From Alkalibacterium sp049389645 (GTDB lineage: Bacteria > Bacillota > Bacilli > Lactobacillales > Carnobacteriaceae_A): a DNA stretch of 64,000 nt. Shown here piece after piece: positions 51,220 through 60,329 of this stretch; the first letter of the stretch is position 1, and the number at the start of each line of letters is the position of its first letter. The translations under genes were made by a program, and so were the position numbers. A model generated the notes under the pieces. That model was not told the DNA's origin, did no database searches, and saw only the letters and a program-made list of their open reading frames with translations. The stretch lies in contig NZ_CP186540.1 in assembly GCF_049389645.1 (NCBI RefSeq), positions 2,046,001 to 2,110,000 on the forward strand, given 5' to 3'.

Positions 51220-52146
51220 ATGACGCAACCATTAGTGTCCATCATCATCCCCACCTATAACGTTGAACGATATGTCGAGGAATGCATGGACTCCTTAATG
51301 AATCAGACTTACAAAAACATAGAGATCATTGTGCTGGACGATGCGTCGACTGATGCGACCGTCTACCTACTTAAACAATACCGGTCACGCATCAAGCTGA
51401 TCGAAAATAAAACGAACAAAGGTCAGGGCACACGACGCAATGAAGGCTTGAAAATAGCCCTGGGAAGATATATTTACTTCATGGATTCAGATGACTGGAT
51501 GGAAAAAGAAGCTCTTCAAGAACTAGTGGATCAAGCCGTAAAAACAGAAGCCGAACTGGTCCGCTTTAATGGTGTGGCGTTTTATGAAGGCGACCAGGCA
51601 CTGATAACCGAAAATAATTATGACTTTTCCAGTACATTAAAACATAAACAGCTCTATACAGATGAAGAAGCAGTCATCAAAAACAGACAGTCTTTCTCAC
51701 CGTCACCGTGCCTGTACTTAGTCAAGAAAACAGTCATCGACGCACACAACTTAGCTTTTCCAGAGGGCGTCCTGCACGAAGACGAGTACTTCACGACCTT
51801 ACTCTTTGCGAACACGAAAAAAATGACTTACTTAGATAACAACTTTTATCACCGCCGTTACCGCATCGCTTCAACGATGACGGAGCACACCAAGAAACAC
51901 AAACTGAGATCCTTTGATTCCTATCTCAACGTGTTCGAAGCACTGGAAAAGGAGTATCAAAAAGTAATTTACTCTGATCAGCAGAAGCAGCTCATCAAAC
52001 GCCAGCTGCTTTCGATCTACAACGGCCTACTCAAAAGCGACGTGAACCCGGAAAGAAAGAAACAACTGAAAAAACTTGAAAGCATCACATTGAAAGATAA
52101 ACTCTTTGTCCTGGCCGCAAGACTGAAACAGCGTTTAAACAAATAA
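51220..52146 (+). CDS. Family 2 glycosyltransferase (2)
   Basis: The 308-residue GT-A enzyme has 'VSIIIPTYNVERYVEECMDSLMNQTYKNIEIIVLDDASTD', 'GQGTRRNEGLKIALGRYIYFMDSDDWM' with the DSDD metal motif. It is likely to add a sugar in repeat-unit assembly. Start after AAAGGAATAAGGAA, 34 bp after the flippase gene. A terminator-like hairpin follows at 52176. Confidence 0.9.
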   Translation: MTQPLVSIIIPTYNVERYVEECMDSLMNQTYKNIEIIVLDDASTDATVYLLKQYRSRIKLIENKTNKGQGTRRNEGLKIALGRYIYFMDSDDWMEKEALQELVDQAVKTEAELVRFNGVAFYEGDQALITENNYDFSSTLKHKQLYTDEEAVIKNRQSFSPSPCLYLVKKTVIDAHNLAFPEGVLHEDEYFTTLLFANTKKMTYLDNNFYHRRYRIASTMTEHTKKHKLRSFDSYLNVFEALEKEYQKVIYSDQQKQLIKRQLLSIYNGLLKSDVNPERKKQLKKLESITLKDKLFVLAARLKQRLNK

Positions 52147-52175
52147 CTAAATGAAATATGACTAAGAAGACACTT

Positions 52176-52229
52176 ACCTTTACCAGATTATGACAATTCT
52201 GAAATGTTTGTCGGTAAAGGTTCTTTTTA
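52176..52229 (+). terminator. Terminator inside the polysaccharide locus
   Basis: ACCTTTACC (52176-52184) pairs with GGTAAAGGT (52213-52221), followed by TCTTTTTAT. It splits the locus into two transcription blocks. Confidence 0.7.
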
Positions 52230-52309
52230 TGGTAAAATAAATCGTAATTGTGTAACAAAAAAAAGAATTATAAATAAAGCGAACAATTTCAGAATGGAGA
52301 AAAGACAGG

Positions 52310-53437
52310 ATGGAAAAAAAGAAAATTGCGATAGTATTTGGGACAAGACCTGAGGCTATCAAAATGGCACCAGTCATTCTCGAATTAAACAAACATCAGG
52401 AGAAGTTTGAATCGTGTATCATTGTCTCAGCTCAGCATCGAGAAATGTTGGATCAGGTTTTGAAAGTTTTTGATATCAAACCGGACTATGACTTAGACAT
52501 CATGAGACAGAATCAGACTCTCTCAGATATAACGGCTGATGTACTTAAAGGGATCGAAACGATTTTTATCGATGAACAACCCGATATGGTTTTGGTCCAT
52601 GGTGATACAACTACCAGCTTTGCGTCTGCTCTAGCAGCGTATTACCAAAAAATCCCTGTTGGACATGTGGAAGCCGGACTCCGCACACATGATATCTATT
52701 TCCCGTTTCCTGAAGAAGGAAATAGACAGTTGATAGATACAATTACTAATCTTTTCTTTGTTCCGACAGAAACGACAAAAGAGAACCTTCTCCAAGAAGG
52801 TAAAGATGAAAATCGGATAATTGTCACAGGCAACACCGTTATTGATGCGATTCACTACACCAGAGACAGTCAAAGTAAACACCCGGCACTGGACTTGATG
52901 GATTCGAAACCGAATCAGAAATGGATTTTACTTACGTCACACCGAAGAGAAAATTATGGCGAGCCTATGACTAATATTTTTGAGGCGATGTTGGAAGTAG
53001 TAAATGAACACTCAGTAGTAGAAGTACTGTTGCCAGTTCATTTAAGCCCGACCGTTCAAAAGTTAGCCAAAGAAATATTGGGCAACCACGAACGGATCCA
53101 CTTGATAGAACCTCTTGAAGTGGATGTCTTTCATCAGGTCATCAGCAAAGCCTACTTAGTACTAACCGATTCTGGCGGCTTGCAGGAAGAAGCCCCTGCG
53201 CTTGATATACCGGTATTAGTCTTGAGAGACAAGACAGAACGGCCTGAAGGTTTAGACGCAGGAACGTTGAGAGTTATCGGAACAGATAAAAAGAGAGTAA
53301 TAGAAGAAGTGAATGAACTAATTATCAATAAAGAACGATACAAGAAGATGTCTAAAGCTATTAATCCTTATGGAGATGGACTAGCGAGTGGAAGAATTGT
53401 TAGAGCTATAAATACATTCTTAAACAAAGAGGAGTGA
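52310..53437 (+). CDS. wecB: UDP-N-acetylglucosamine 2-epimerase (non-hydrolysing)
   Basis: The 375-residue enzyme converts UDP-GlcNAc to UDP-ManNAc. Motifs: 'VFGTRPEAIKMAPVI', 'VHGDTTTSFASALAAYYQKIPVGHVEAGLRT', 'LTSHRRENYG' and 'LTDSGGLQEEAPALDIPVLVLRDKTERPEG'. It supplies ManNAc-type precursors for the surface polysaccharide or teichoic acid linkage unit (also called mnaA). It overlaps the next frame slightly. Start after GGAGAAAAGACAGG. From here the locus becomes more AT-rich. Confidence 0.94.
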   Translation: MEKKKIAIVFGTRPEAIKMAPVILELNKHQEKFESCIIVSAQHREMLDQVLKVFDIKPDYDLDIMRQNQTLSDITADVLKGIETIFIDEQPDMVLVHGDTTTSFASALAAYYQKIPVGHVEAGLRTHDIYFPFPEEGNRQLIDTITNLFFVPTETTKENLLQEGKDENRIIVTGNTVIDAIHYTRDSQSKHPALDLMDSKPNQKWILLTSHRRENYGEPMTNIFEAMLEVVNEHSVVEVLLPVHLSPTVQKLAKEILGNHERIHLIEPLEVDVFHQVISKAYLVLTDSGGLQEEAPALDIPVLVLRDKTERPEGLDAGTLRVIGTDKKRVIEEVNELIINKERYKKMSKAINPYGDGLASGRIVRAINTFLNKEE

Positions 53438-53442
53438 AAGAA

Positions 53443-54660
53443 GTGAGGTTCTTATCGAATGAAAATAGAGTCAACAATTTCACTCCGAATCTTTTCAACT
53501 ATGCAGTCTTGTTATTTGTCGCCACTACTTTTCTAATAAGTGATTGGACTATACTGTATTCATCATTTGGGGATATTACATTAGCGATGAGTGTATTAAT
53601 AATTATACTAATGCGAAAATTTGAAATTTCTCAGTTTCAATACAAGATTATTGCGAGTTTCATTGGCCTTGTACTTTTAACTATCTTATTATCATATATA
53701 TTTAATGATTATTGGATCAGCGATAAAAGGATTTTGGCTTCTTTTATAAAAGTGATTTTTTATTTAATATCGATCATAGTATGTTTCAACTTTATAAATA
53801 ATAATGATCTGAAAAAGAAGTTTATCAATGTGAATAACTATTTGGCTGTTTTAACTATTTTAATAGGGATCATAATTATCGTCGCTATCTACACAGACAA
53901 TCATCATATATCTAGATTTTTTTGGACATATACGCGACAAGATTATAGAAGCTATTATTATGCTGGCAATGACAGTATTGTCAGAATGAGAAGCATATTT
54001 TCTGAGCCAGCTCACTTGGGTCATTACCTTAACACCATTTTTTTTGCCAATCTGTTCTTTAATAAAAGTAAAAAAGGGTACATACTGATTATATTGATGT
54101 TAGGAATATTATTAACCTTCAGTTACAGTATGATATTTATCTTTTTAATTACAGGTTTCAGTTATCTTCTTGTTAATACAATAAAAGGCAATATTAAATG
54201 GACAAAAAAAGTGTGGTACCTTGTTATACCGATGACACTAATACTAGCTATGTTATGGGATATTATATACGTTACGATTATAGAAAGAACAATCAATATT
54301 TTATCGGGCATGGATGGTTCTGCTTATAACCGCATTATTGAAAGCTGGATTTATGTCGAAAACGAACGACTGATATTTGGGAATGGAATTGGTCATACCC
54401 CGCCGATCACCAATATTTATGCTTACGTAATAAGTGATTTTGGTTTAATAGGATTCATTCCTTATCTGGGGTTAACAGGATATATAATATTAAATAGTTT
54501 AACTACAGGTATATTGTTCATAACTATGAATATGGCTAAAGGTGGTTATTTAAACCCATCTTTTTGGTTGTTTCTCTTATTCGTTTTTTTGTATGGTATA
54601 ATCCCTTCGATTAAAGAAAAAGTAAATTCTAATGAACTGGAAGGAAAAATTTATGTATGA
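53443..54660 (+). CDS. Wzy-like polysaccharide polymerase (polytopic)
   Basis: The 405-residue protein has about ten to eleven membrane helices and a large loop around residues 155-200 ('DYRSYYYAGNDSIVRMRSIFSEPAHLGHYLNTIFF'). The R..S.F.EP..LG.YL pattern is common in O-antigen polymerase-type proteins of Gram-positive capsule loci. It probably joins repeat units outside the membrane. GTG 53443 has correct spacing from AAAGAGGAG; an in-frame GTG at 53434 overlaps that site. Confidence 0.8.
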   Translation: MRFLSNENRVNNFTPNLFNYAVLLFVATTFLISDWTILYSSFGDITLAMSVLIIILMRKFEISQFQYKIIASFIGLVLLTILLSYIFNDYWISDKRILASFIKVIFYLISIIVCFNFINNNDLKKKFINVNNYLAVLTILIGIIIIVAIYTDNHHISRFFWTYTRQDYRSYYYAGNDSIVRMRSIFSEPAHLGHYLNTIFFANLFFNKSKKGYILIILMLGILLTFSYSMIFIFLITGFSYLLVNTIKGNIKWTKKVWYLVIPMTLILAMLWDIIYVTIIERTINILSGMDGSAYNRIIESWIYVENERLIFGNGIGHTPPITNIYAYVISDFGLIGFIPYLGLTGYIILNSLTTGILFITMNMAKGGYLNPSFWLFLLFVFLYGIIPSIKEKVNSNELEGKIYV

Positions 54661-55750
54661 TGTCTATCAAATTTTTATAAATGTTTTATTAACAATTATA
54701 CTCAGTTTAATTTTAACGCCTATTGTGAGGAAACTTGCTTTTAAAATAGGGGCAGTAGATGTCCCCAATAAACGAAGAGTAAACAAGACAATTATGCCAT
54801 CTATGGGAGGATTCGCGATATATCTTGCTTTCTTTTTTTCAATCTTTGTTTTACAACCTGTTGAGTTAAGTATAAGCTTTCCGATTTTCATAGCTGCAAC
54901 TATTGTCCTTTTAACAGGGATCGTCGATGATATCAAAGAAATTAGTCCTAAAGCGAAAATGTTGGGATTAATAGTAGCGGCTATGATTATAGTTTATGCA
55001 AACGATCTAACTGTAGTACAAGTAAGTGTTCCTTTTATGGATTTTGTGTACTTGCCCACTTGGATAGGATTTCCGATCACTATTTTCTGGGTGTTAGCTA
55101 TCACGAATTCCATTAATCTAATCGATGGGTTAGACGGTTTAGCCAGTGGGATATCCATAATAGCTTTAGGTACTATGGGAATAATTGGTGTTTTCTTTTT
55201 GGAAAACACTAGTTTCATAACCAGTATCATGATATTCACTTTAGTGGGGGCAATAATCGGATTTTTACCGTATAATTTTTATCCAGCAAAAATCTATTTA
55301 GGAGATACGGGCGCATTATTTTTAGGATTCATGATATCTGTGATGTCTTTATATGGACTGAAAAATGTTACGCTGATAACTTTGATAATTCCAATAGTTA
55401 TTTTAGGTATACCGATCACTGATACTGTTTATGCCATGCTGAGAAGGAAATTAAATAGTATGCCTATGTCTAGTGCCGACCGGCATCATATGCATCACAG
55501 GCTTATGACATTAGGCTTGACACATAAACAAACGGTTTTAGTCATATATCTGATTGCCGGCATATTTTCCATGATCGCGCTACTTTATCCATTATCTTCA
55601 TTGATCGGTTCAATCTTGATAACCATTGCTTTATTATTTGGTTTAGAAGTGTTCATTGAACTTATTGGTCTAGTAGGAGAAAACAGACGACCGCTGTTAA
55701 ATAAATTAAGACAATTTGCCAATAAAATAAATAAAAATGACAATAAATAG
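54653..55750 (+). CDS. tagO: TagO/WecA-like polyprenyl-phosphate GlcNAc-1-phosphate transferase
   Basis: The protein of about 365 residues has roughly eleven membrane helices and the motifs of the PNPT family: 'VDVPNKRRVNKTIMPSMGGFAIY', 'VDDIKEISP', 'NLIDGLDGLASG', 'LGDTGALFLGF' and 'DRHHMHHRLM'. It starts synthesis by moving GlcNAc-1-phosphate to undecaprenyl phosphate and is needed for wall teichoic acid and many surface polysaccharides. The frame is open from ATG 54632, but ATG 54653 after GGAAGG better fits the family; it overlaps the previous gene by 8 bp. Its presence inside the locus suggests a dedicated initiating enzyme. Confidence 0.9.
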   Translation: MYDVYQIFINVLLTIILSLILTPIVRKLAFKIGAVDVPNKRRVNKTIMPSMGGFAIYLAFFFSIFVLQPVELSISFPIFIAATIVLLTGIVDDIKEISPKAKMLGLIVAAMIIVYANDLTVVQVSVPFMDFVYLPTWIGFPITIFWVLAITNSINLIDGLDGLASGISIIALGTMGIIGVFFLENTSFITSIMIFTLVGAIIGFLPYNFYPAKIYLGDTGALFLGFMISVMSLYGLKNVTLITLIIPIVILGIPITDTVYAMLRRKLNSMPMSSADRHHMHHRLMTLGLTHKQTVLVIYLIAGIFSMIALLYPLSSLIGSILITIALLFGLEVFIELIGLVGENRRPLLNKLRQFANKINKNDNK

Positions 55751-55951
55751 TATAATGTAGAAGATAAAACAATCAAAAAAATTAGCTTTGCTAATTGTTC
55801 CACATACAGTGCTGAGAAGGTTCACATGCAGTACAGGCTTTTGTCGATTTTATAAATTTGGTTAGTATAGATAAACGTACGTTGCATATGATTTTATGTG
55901 GGTTTGTTGACAAAATGAATAAAAATATAAGAAATAATAAGGAGTAATATT

Positions 55952-56746
55952 ATGAAACCTTCAGTGGATTTTATTGATGATTTAGTATCCATTATAATGC
56001 CTGCATATAATTCTGAAGAATTTATAGGGGAAGCGATCACCTCAGTACAAAAACAGACATACACCAATTGGGAACTTTTAATAGTAGATGATTGTTCAAC
56101 AGATAATACAGTAGAGACAGTTGCTTCTGTAGATGATTCTAGAATTAAGCTTATAAAATTGCCCAATAACTCTGGTGCGGCTTTCGCCAGAAATACAGCT
56201 ATCGAAGAATCTAAAGGAGAATATCTGGCTTTTTTGGATAGTGACGATTTATGGACGCCAAATAAACTCGAAGATCAAATTCAATTTATGAAGGCCAATA
56301 AATACTACTTTACCTGTACTGAATATGCTGAAATGAATGAACACAGTGAAATAAAGAAGATAATACGAGTTAGAGATCAATTAGACTATAATGGTGTTTT
56401 AAAATACTGTCCGGGAAATTCTACAATTATATATAATGCAAAACAGTTGGGCAAACATTATGCACCATTAATTAAAAGGCGTAATGATTTTGCTTTATGG
56501 TTAAAAGTCATCAAAGAGGCTGGACATGTTTATGGCTTGCATGAGACCAATTCAATTTACCGAGTTAGAAGTGAATCGCTATCTTCCAATAAAATTAAAT
56601 TACTGAAACATCAGTGGGTTGTTTTATACAAAATAGAAAAACTGTCTTTTGTAAGATCATTATTTATAATGATACATAAGATAATAACCGTTGCTTTGAA
56701 GCTTAATAAAACGGAGGTCAAGGATGACAAAAGTACTCCACATTAA
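55952..56746 (+). CDS. Family 2 glycosyltransferase (3)
   Basis: The 264-residue GT-A enzyme has 'VSIIMPAYNSEEFIGEAITSVQKQTYTNWELLIVDDCSTDNTV' and 'GAAFARNTAIEESKGEYLAFLDSDDLW'. This short EpsE/WbbL-like type often adds galactose- or rhamnose-type sugars, but the donor is unknown. Start after AAGGAG at ideal spacing. Its end overlaps the next gene by 23 bp, indicating coupled translation. A 200-bp gap precedes it with only a short AATTAGC/GCTAATT hairpin. Confidence 0.9.
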   Translation: MKPSVDFIDDLVSIIMPAYNSEEFIGEAITSVQKQTYTNWELLIVDDCSTDNTVETVASVDDSRIKLIKLPNNSGAAFARNTAIEESKGEYLAFLDSDDLWTPNKLEDQIQFMKANKYYFTCTEYAEMNEHSEIKKIIRVRDQLDYNGVLKYCPGNSTIIYNAKQLGKHYAPLIKRRNDFALWLKVIKEAGHVYGLHETNSIYRVRSESLSSNKIKLLKHQWVVLYKIEKLSFVRSLFIMIHKIITVALKLNKTEVKDDKSTPH

Positions 56747-57866
56747 TTCTAACTTTTTAACTTCGAAATTACATGAGAATCTTATCGATAAATTGCCTGA
56801 TATGTTTGAGAATGTAATATTTATGCCTATAAAAAAAGCGAAACATTCAGAGATGATTTATACCTCCAAGTATGAAGTATATTCACCAGTAACCTTCAAT
56901 GAATACCATAAGTTTTTTTATACTTGGAAGCAGTTTAAAATATATAGTAAATTAAAAAGTTTGATAGATGTGAGAGAGTACGATGTCATTCATGCGCATA
57001 CATTATTTACGGATGGTAATATCGCATTTAAATTGTTTAAAAAATATGATATACCGTATATAGTTACGGTTAGAAATGATACCGATGTTGAGAACTTCTT
57101 TAAAATAAGAATCAATCTTCGTGGAAGAGGTATAAACATACTGAAGAATGCATCAGAAATCATATTTTTATCGGAATCCAGTAAACTTAATCTTTGTAAT
57201 AAATATATAAAAAATGAAGAAACAAAAGTAATGGTGCTCGAAAAGTCCCATATTATTCCAAATGGTATTGATGATTTCTGGCACAAGAACAAAGCAGCAG
57301 CTAGAAGATTAGATGAAAACAAACAATTGAAATTACTTTCAGTAGGTCAGATAAGAAAAAGGAAAAATCAAATCGGCAGTATTAAAGCAGCTCAAATTTT
57401 AAAAAGTAAATACAATAAGGATGTCAAATTAACTTTTGTCGGGAAAGTGATTGAAAAAGAGTATCTCGATAAAATGAATAAGCAGAATAATCAAGAAATG
57501 GAAGTCATTGAACATATAGAAAAAGAAGGTTTAATTGATCTATATAAAAACAATGACATTTTTATTCTGCCATCTTTCAGAGAAACATTTGGTTTAGTTT
57601 ACCCGGAGGCAATGAGTCAAGGTTTGCCAGTCATTTATTCTAAGGAACAGGGGTTTCATAGACAATTTGAAGAGGGAATAGTTGGCTATGGTGTGGATTC
57701 AGAAAATCCTGAAGATATAGCAGATAAAATCATAAAAATAATTGATAATTATGATGAAATATCATTGAATGCATTAACTCAAGTCGATAAATTCGACTGG
57801 GATATTCTGTCAGATGAATTAGGTCAATTATATTGTAAAGTGATCGATAAAAATAATATGCAATAA
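56724..57866 (+). CDS. Family 4 glycosyltransferase (1)
   Basis: The 380-residue GT-B enzyme has 'YDVIHAHTLFTDGNIAFKLFKKYDIPYIVTVRNDTDVENFF', 'LLSVGQIRKRKNQIGSIKAAQIL' and the C-terminal donor site 'LYKNNDIFILPSFRETFGLVYPEAMSQGLPVIYS', which carries the E-x7-E motif of GT4. It retains the sugar configuration when adding a sugar to the growing unit. Start after GGAGGTCAAGG, overlapping the preceding gene. Confidence 0.9.
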   Translation: MTKVLHINSNFLTSKLHENLIDKLPDMFENVIFMPIKKAKHSEMIYTSKYEVYSPVTFNEYHKFFYTWKQFKIYSKLKSLIDVREYDVIHAHTLFTDGNIAFKLFKKYDIPYIVTVRNDTDVENFFKIRINLRGRGINILKNASEIIFLSESSKLNLCNKYIKNEETKVMVLEKSHIIPNGIDDFWHKNKAAARRLDENKQLKLLSVGQIRKRKNQIGSIKAAQILKSKYNKDVKLTFVGKVIEKEYLDKMNKQNNQEMEVIEHIEKEGLIDLYKNNDIFILPSFRETFGLVYPEAMSQGLPVIYSKEQGFHRQFEEGIVGYGVDSENPEDIADKIIKIIDNYDEISLNALTQVDKFDWDILSDELGQLYCKVIDKNNMQ

Positions 57867-57910
57867 TAATTTTATATAACTTATTAAAAGAGTAGTTAGG
57901 GTGGTTAGTC

Positions 57911-59056
57911 GTGTGTCGGAAAATAAAAGTTTTGCATATTATGAGTGGATCTAAAGGCGGTATATCTTCTTTTATTAAGAATAAAGCTTTAGCTCTTTGT
58001 GATGAAAATGTAGTATTTGACGTTATAAGTTTTGAAGAGGTAGAGGAACCTTTTAAGAGAGCCATCGAGAATACGGGGGGGAAGATTTATAAAGTCCCAA
58101 ATCCGAAGATAAAAGGATTCAAAATGTTTAAGAGTGAAGTTTTGAAGGTATATGAAAATCAACCGGATAAGTTTATTATTCATTCTCATATTCAAGGCCA
58201 TAGGATGCTACCTTTTTATTATCTAAGCAAGAAGTTCTCTCCTGAAAGGTTTATCGTACATGCTCATACAGATGCAGATGAAGTTAAGAAAAAAAGATTA
58301 CAAAGTAAACTTGACCGCATAATCAACAATACTATCAAGATAGAGTATGCATCCTGCGGTATAAAAGCATCAGAATTCACTTTTGGCTCCAAACTGATCA
58401 AAGATGGAAGGATTATGCATATACCCAACAGTATTAATGTGGATAATTTTTCAAAAACGATTGAAAAAAGTGAATTAGATAAACTGAGAAGTGAAATATT
58501 GCCCGGTATAAGTGCTGACACCCTTATCATAGGAAGCGTTGCTCGATTTCAAAGACAAAAAAACCATCCATTTATGGTGGAAATCATCAGTGAATTAAAC
58601 GACAAAAACGTTGATTTTGTATGGTTGTTTATCGGAGAAGGCGTTTTAAAACCGGATATTGAAAAACTCGTTCATGAAAAAGGATTATCTAAGCACGTTA
58701 AGTTCCTGGGTAGAAGAAACGACATTCATAAATTATATAAAGTAATGGATATCTTTGCACTCCCTTCTTTCTATGAAGGGTTACCTACTGTTTCTATAGA
58801 AGCACAGGCCTCTGGAACTATGACTTATATGTCTGATACGATCACGAAAGAAAGCGATTTGAAATTAGATTTAGTGAAATTTATTCCAATCGATGACCCT
58901 GAAAAATGGGCAACTAAAATTGTTGACTACAAGCCACGTAATGTACAATTAGATACTATCAAAGAACGATTAGTGAAGCAAAAGTTTACAAATGAAACTT
59001 CTGCTGAATTGTATAATGACTTTTTGAAAAATAAAATACAATCTTACATGATTTAA
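57911..59056 (+). CDS. Family 4 glycosyltransferase (2)
   Basis: The 381-residue GT-B enzyme has 'KVLHIMSGSKGGISSFIKNKA' at the N-terminus and 'LYKVMDIFALPSFYEGLPTVSIEAQASGTMTYMS' in the donor domain (E-x7-E present). It resembles EpsF/galactosaminyl-type transferases, but no donor can be assigned. The GTG start at 57911 follows TAGGGTGG. It lies 44 bp after the other GT4 gene. Confidence 0.88.
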   Translation: MCRKIKVLHIMSGSKGGISSFIKNKALALCDENVVFDVISFEEVEEPFKRAIENTGGKIYKVPNPKIKGFKMFKSEVLKVYENQPDKFIIHSHIQGHRMLPFYYLSKKFSPERFIVHAHTDADEVKKKRLQSKLDRIINNTIKIEYASCGIKASEFTFGSKLIKDGRIMHIPNSINVDNFSKTIEKSELDKLRSEILPGISADTLIIGSVARFQRQKNHPFMVEIISELNDKNVDFVWLFIGEGVLKPDIEKLVHEKGLSKHVKFLGRRNDIHKLYKVMDIFALPSFYEGLPTVSIEAQASGTMTYMSDTITKESDLKLDLVKFIPIDDPEKWATKIVDYKPRNVQLDTIKERLVKQKFTNETSAELYNDFLKNKIQSYMI

Positions 59057-59071
59057 GAAGGAAGTGTGAAA

Positions 59072-60295
59072 GTGAATATTCTCGATTTTATTAAAGATTT
59101 ATGGGCCATGGTTAAAGATAATAAATGGATCCTTTTGAGTCTGACTATTTTAATGACACTTATCTTTTCAGTGTTATACTTTTTATTTCAAAATATTGCT
59201 TCAGAAGAAATAGCTACGGATGAAGAACTAGAAAGTGAAATTAAAATTGGAACTATAGATATATATGCCGATGCTGATTATGAGAATATTTCCTTATATC
59301 CAGCCCTGCCTAGCGAACTAATTGATGAGATTCACGAGTGGGACAGATTTGCTGGCGATTTTTCTCTTGGTGTTAATAATGATTCCACTTTGAATTTTAT
59401 TGATAATTTTAATTCCATGGATGAGTTAGATGAAAGTTTTAATCCACTAGAGAGTCTACTCGGTTTAACAAATGCAAACAGGGATCTTTTATTATACGAT
59501 AAGGAATCGGGTAATTACTTTTTAACTGTAGAAGTAGAGCCAGCGAGCGGTAATGTGAGTGTTGTGGATTCGCATTTTGGGATTAGTGATTATTTAATTG
59601 ATTTAAATATAAATAATGATCCAGATATTGAAAATACTCTTGAGGATTTAGAAAACGATAACGATAGTTTTCTGGACGTGAGTTTCGGGATGGATCCTGG
59701 TGGAAGCAGATTTGCCAGAATTGAAACACAATATGACTGGAAATATGAAATGTCCAGTCAGAGAACAATAAGTAATAATAGGAACTTTTATATTTCAGAT
59801 CCTGAAATATTTAAAATGAATCCCTTGACAAGTGAAACTAATGACATTTCACTTAGAGGAATTGTGCGTCAAGTAGGGCTATTCTTCATTTTAAGTCTTA
59901 TTTTGAGTGCTATTGCGATTTTTGTTTGGAATATATTAAATAAAACAATCAATTATAGTTTTACTTATGGGTGGAACAGTCATGATCTTCATTTGAAATA
60001 CAATAATCAGGATTCGAGCGATCAAATAATTTATGATATGTTGCAGTCAAACTACTCATCTGTGGCTATAATATCCCAAGCTTCTTTTGTAGAGGGCATC
60101 TCCGAAGCAATTGAACAATTAGAAGAAAAAGAAATTATGTTATCTGATGAAATCAATCATTTACCGCTTAACAATTCTTATGAAGAATTTGTACTCGTAA
60201 TCAAAAGAAACGTTACGTCCAAAGACTGGTACTTGAGACAAAGGAAACATTTAAAGGCTTACAGAAATAAATCCATTAAAATTATTGAATTATAG
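59072..60295 (+). CDS. Wzz/CpsC-like membrane protein with short cytoplasmic tail
   Basis: The roughly 407-residue protein has one membrane helix at about 18-40, an extracellular region of about 220 acidic residues, a second helix at about 267-290, and a cytoplasmic tail of about 115 residues. This topology matches chain-length regulators (Wzz/CpsC). The tail begins 'YDMLQSNYSSVAIISQASFVEGISEAIEQL' and ends 'FVLVIKRNVTSKDWYLRQRKHLKAYRNKSIKIIEL', arranged like the start and end of a CpsD/BY-kinase domain but without a Walker P-loop or tyrosine cluster. GTG 59072 fits AAGGAAG spacing best. Family assignment is moderate. Confidence 0.65.
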   Translation: MNILDFIKDLWAMVKDNKWILLSLTILMTLIFSVLYFLFQNIASEEIATDEELESEIKIGTIDIYADADYENISLYPALPSELIDEIHEWDRFAGDFSLGVNNDSTLNFIDNFNSMDELDESFNPLESLLGLTNANRDLLLYDKESGNYFLTVEVEPASGNVSVVDSHFGISDYLIDLNINNDPDIENTLEDLENDNDSFLDVSFGMDPGGSRFARIETQYDWKYEMSSQRTISNNRNFYISDPEIFKMNPLTSETNDISLRGIVRQVGLFFILSLILSAIAIFVWNILNKTINYSFTYGWNSHDLHLKYNNQDSSDQIIYDMLQSNYSSVAIISQASFVEGISEAIEQLEEKEIMLSDEINHLPLNNSYEEFVLVIKRNVTSKDWYLRQRKHLKAYRNKSIKIIEL

Positions 60296-60329
60296 AAACT
60301 CTAAAAACATTTTGAAGGGAGTGAAGAGT

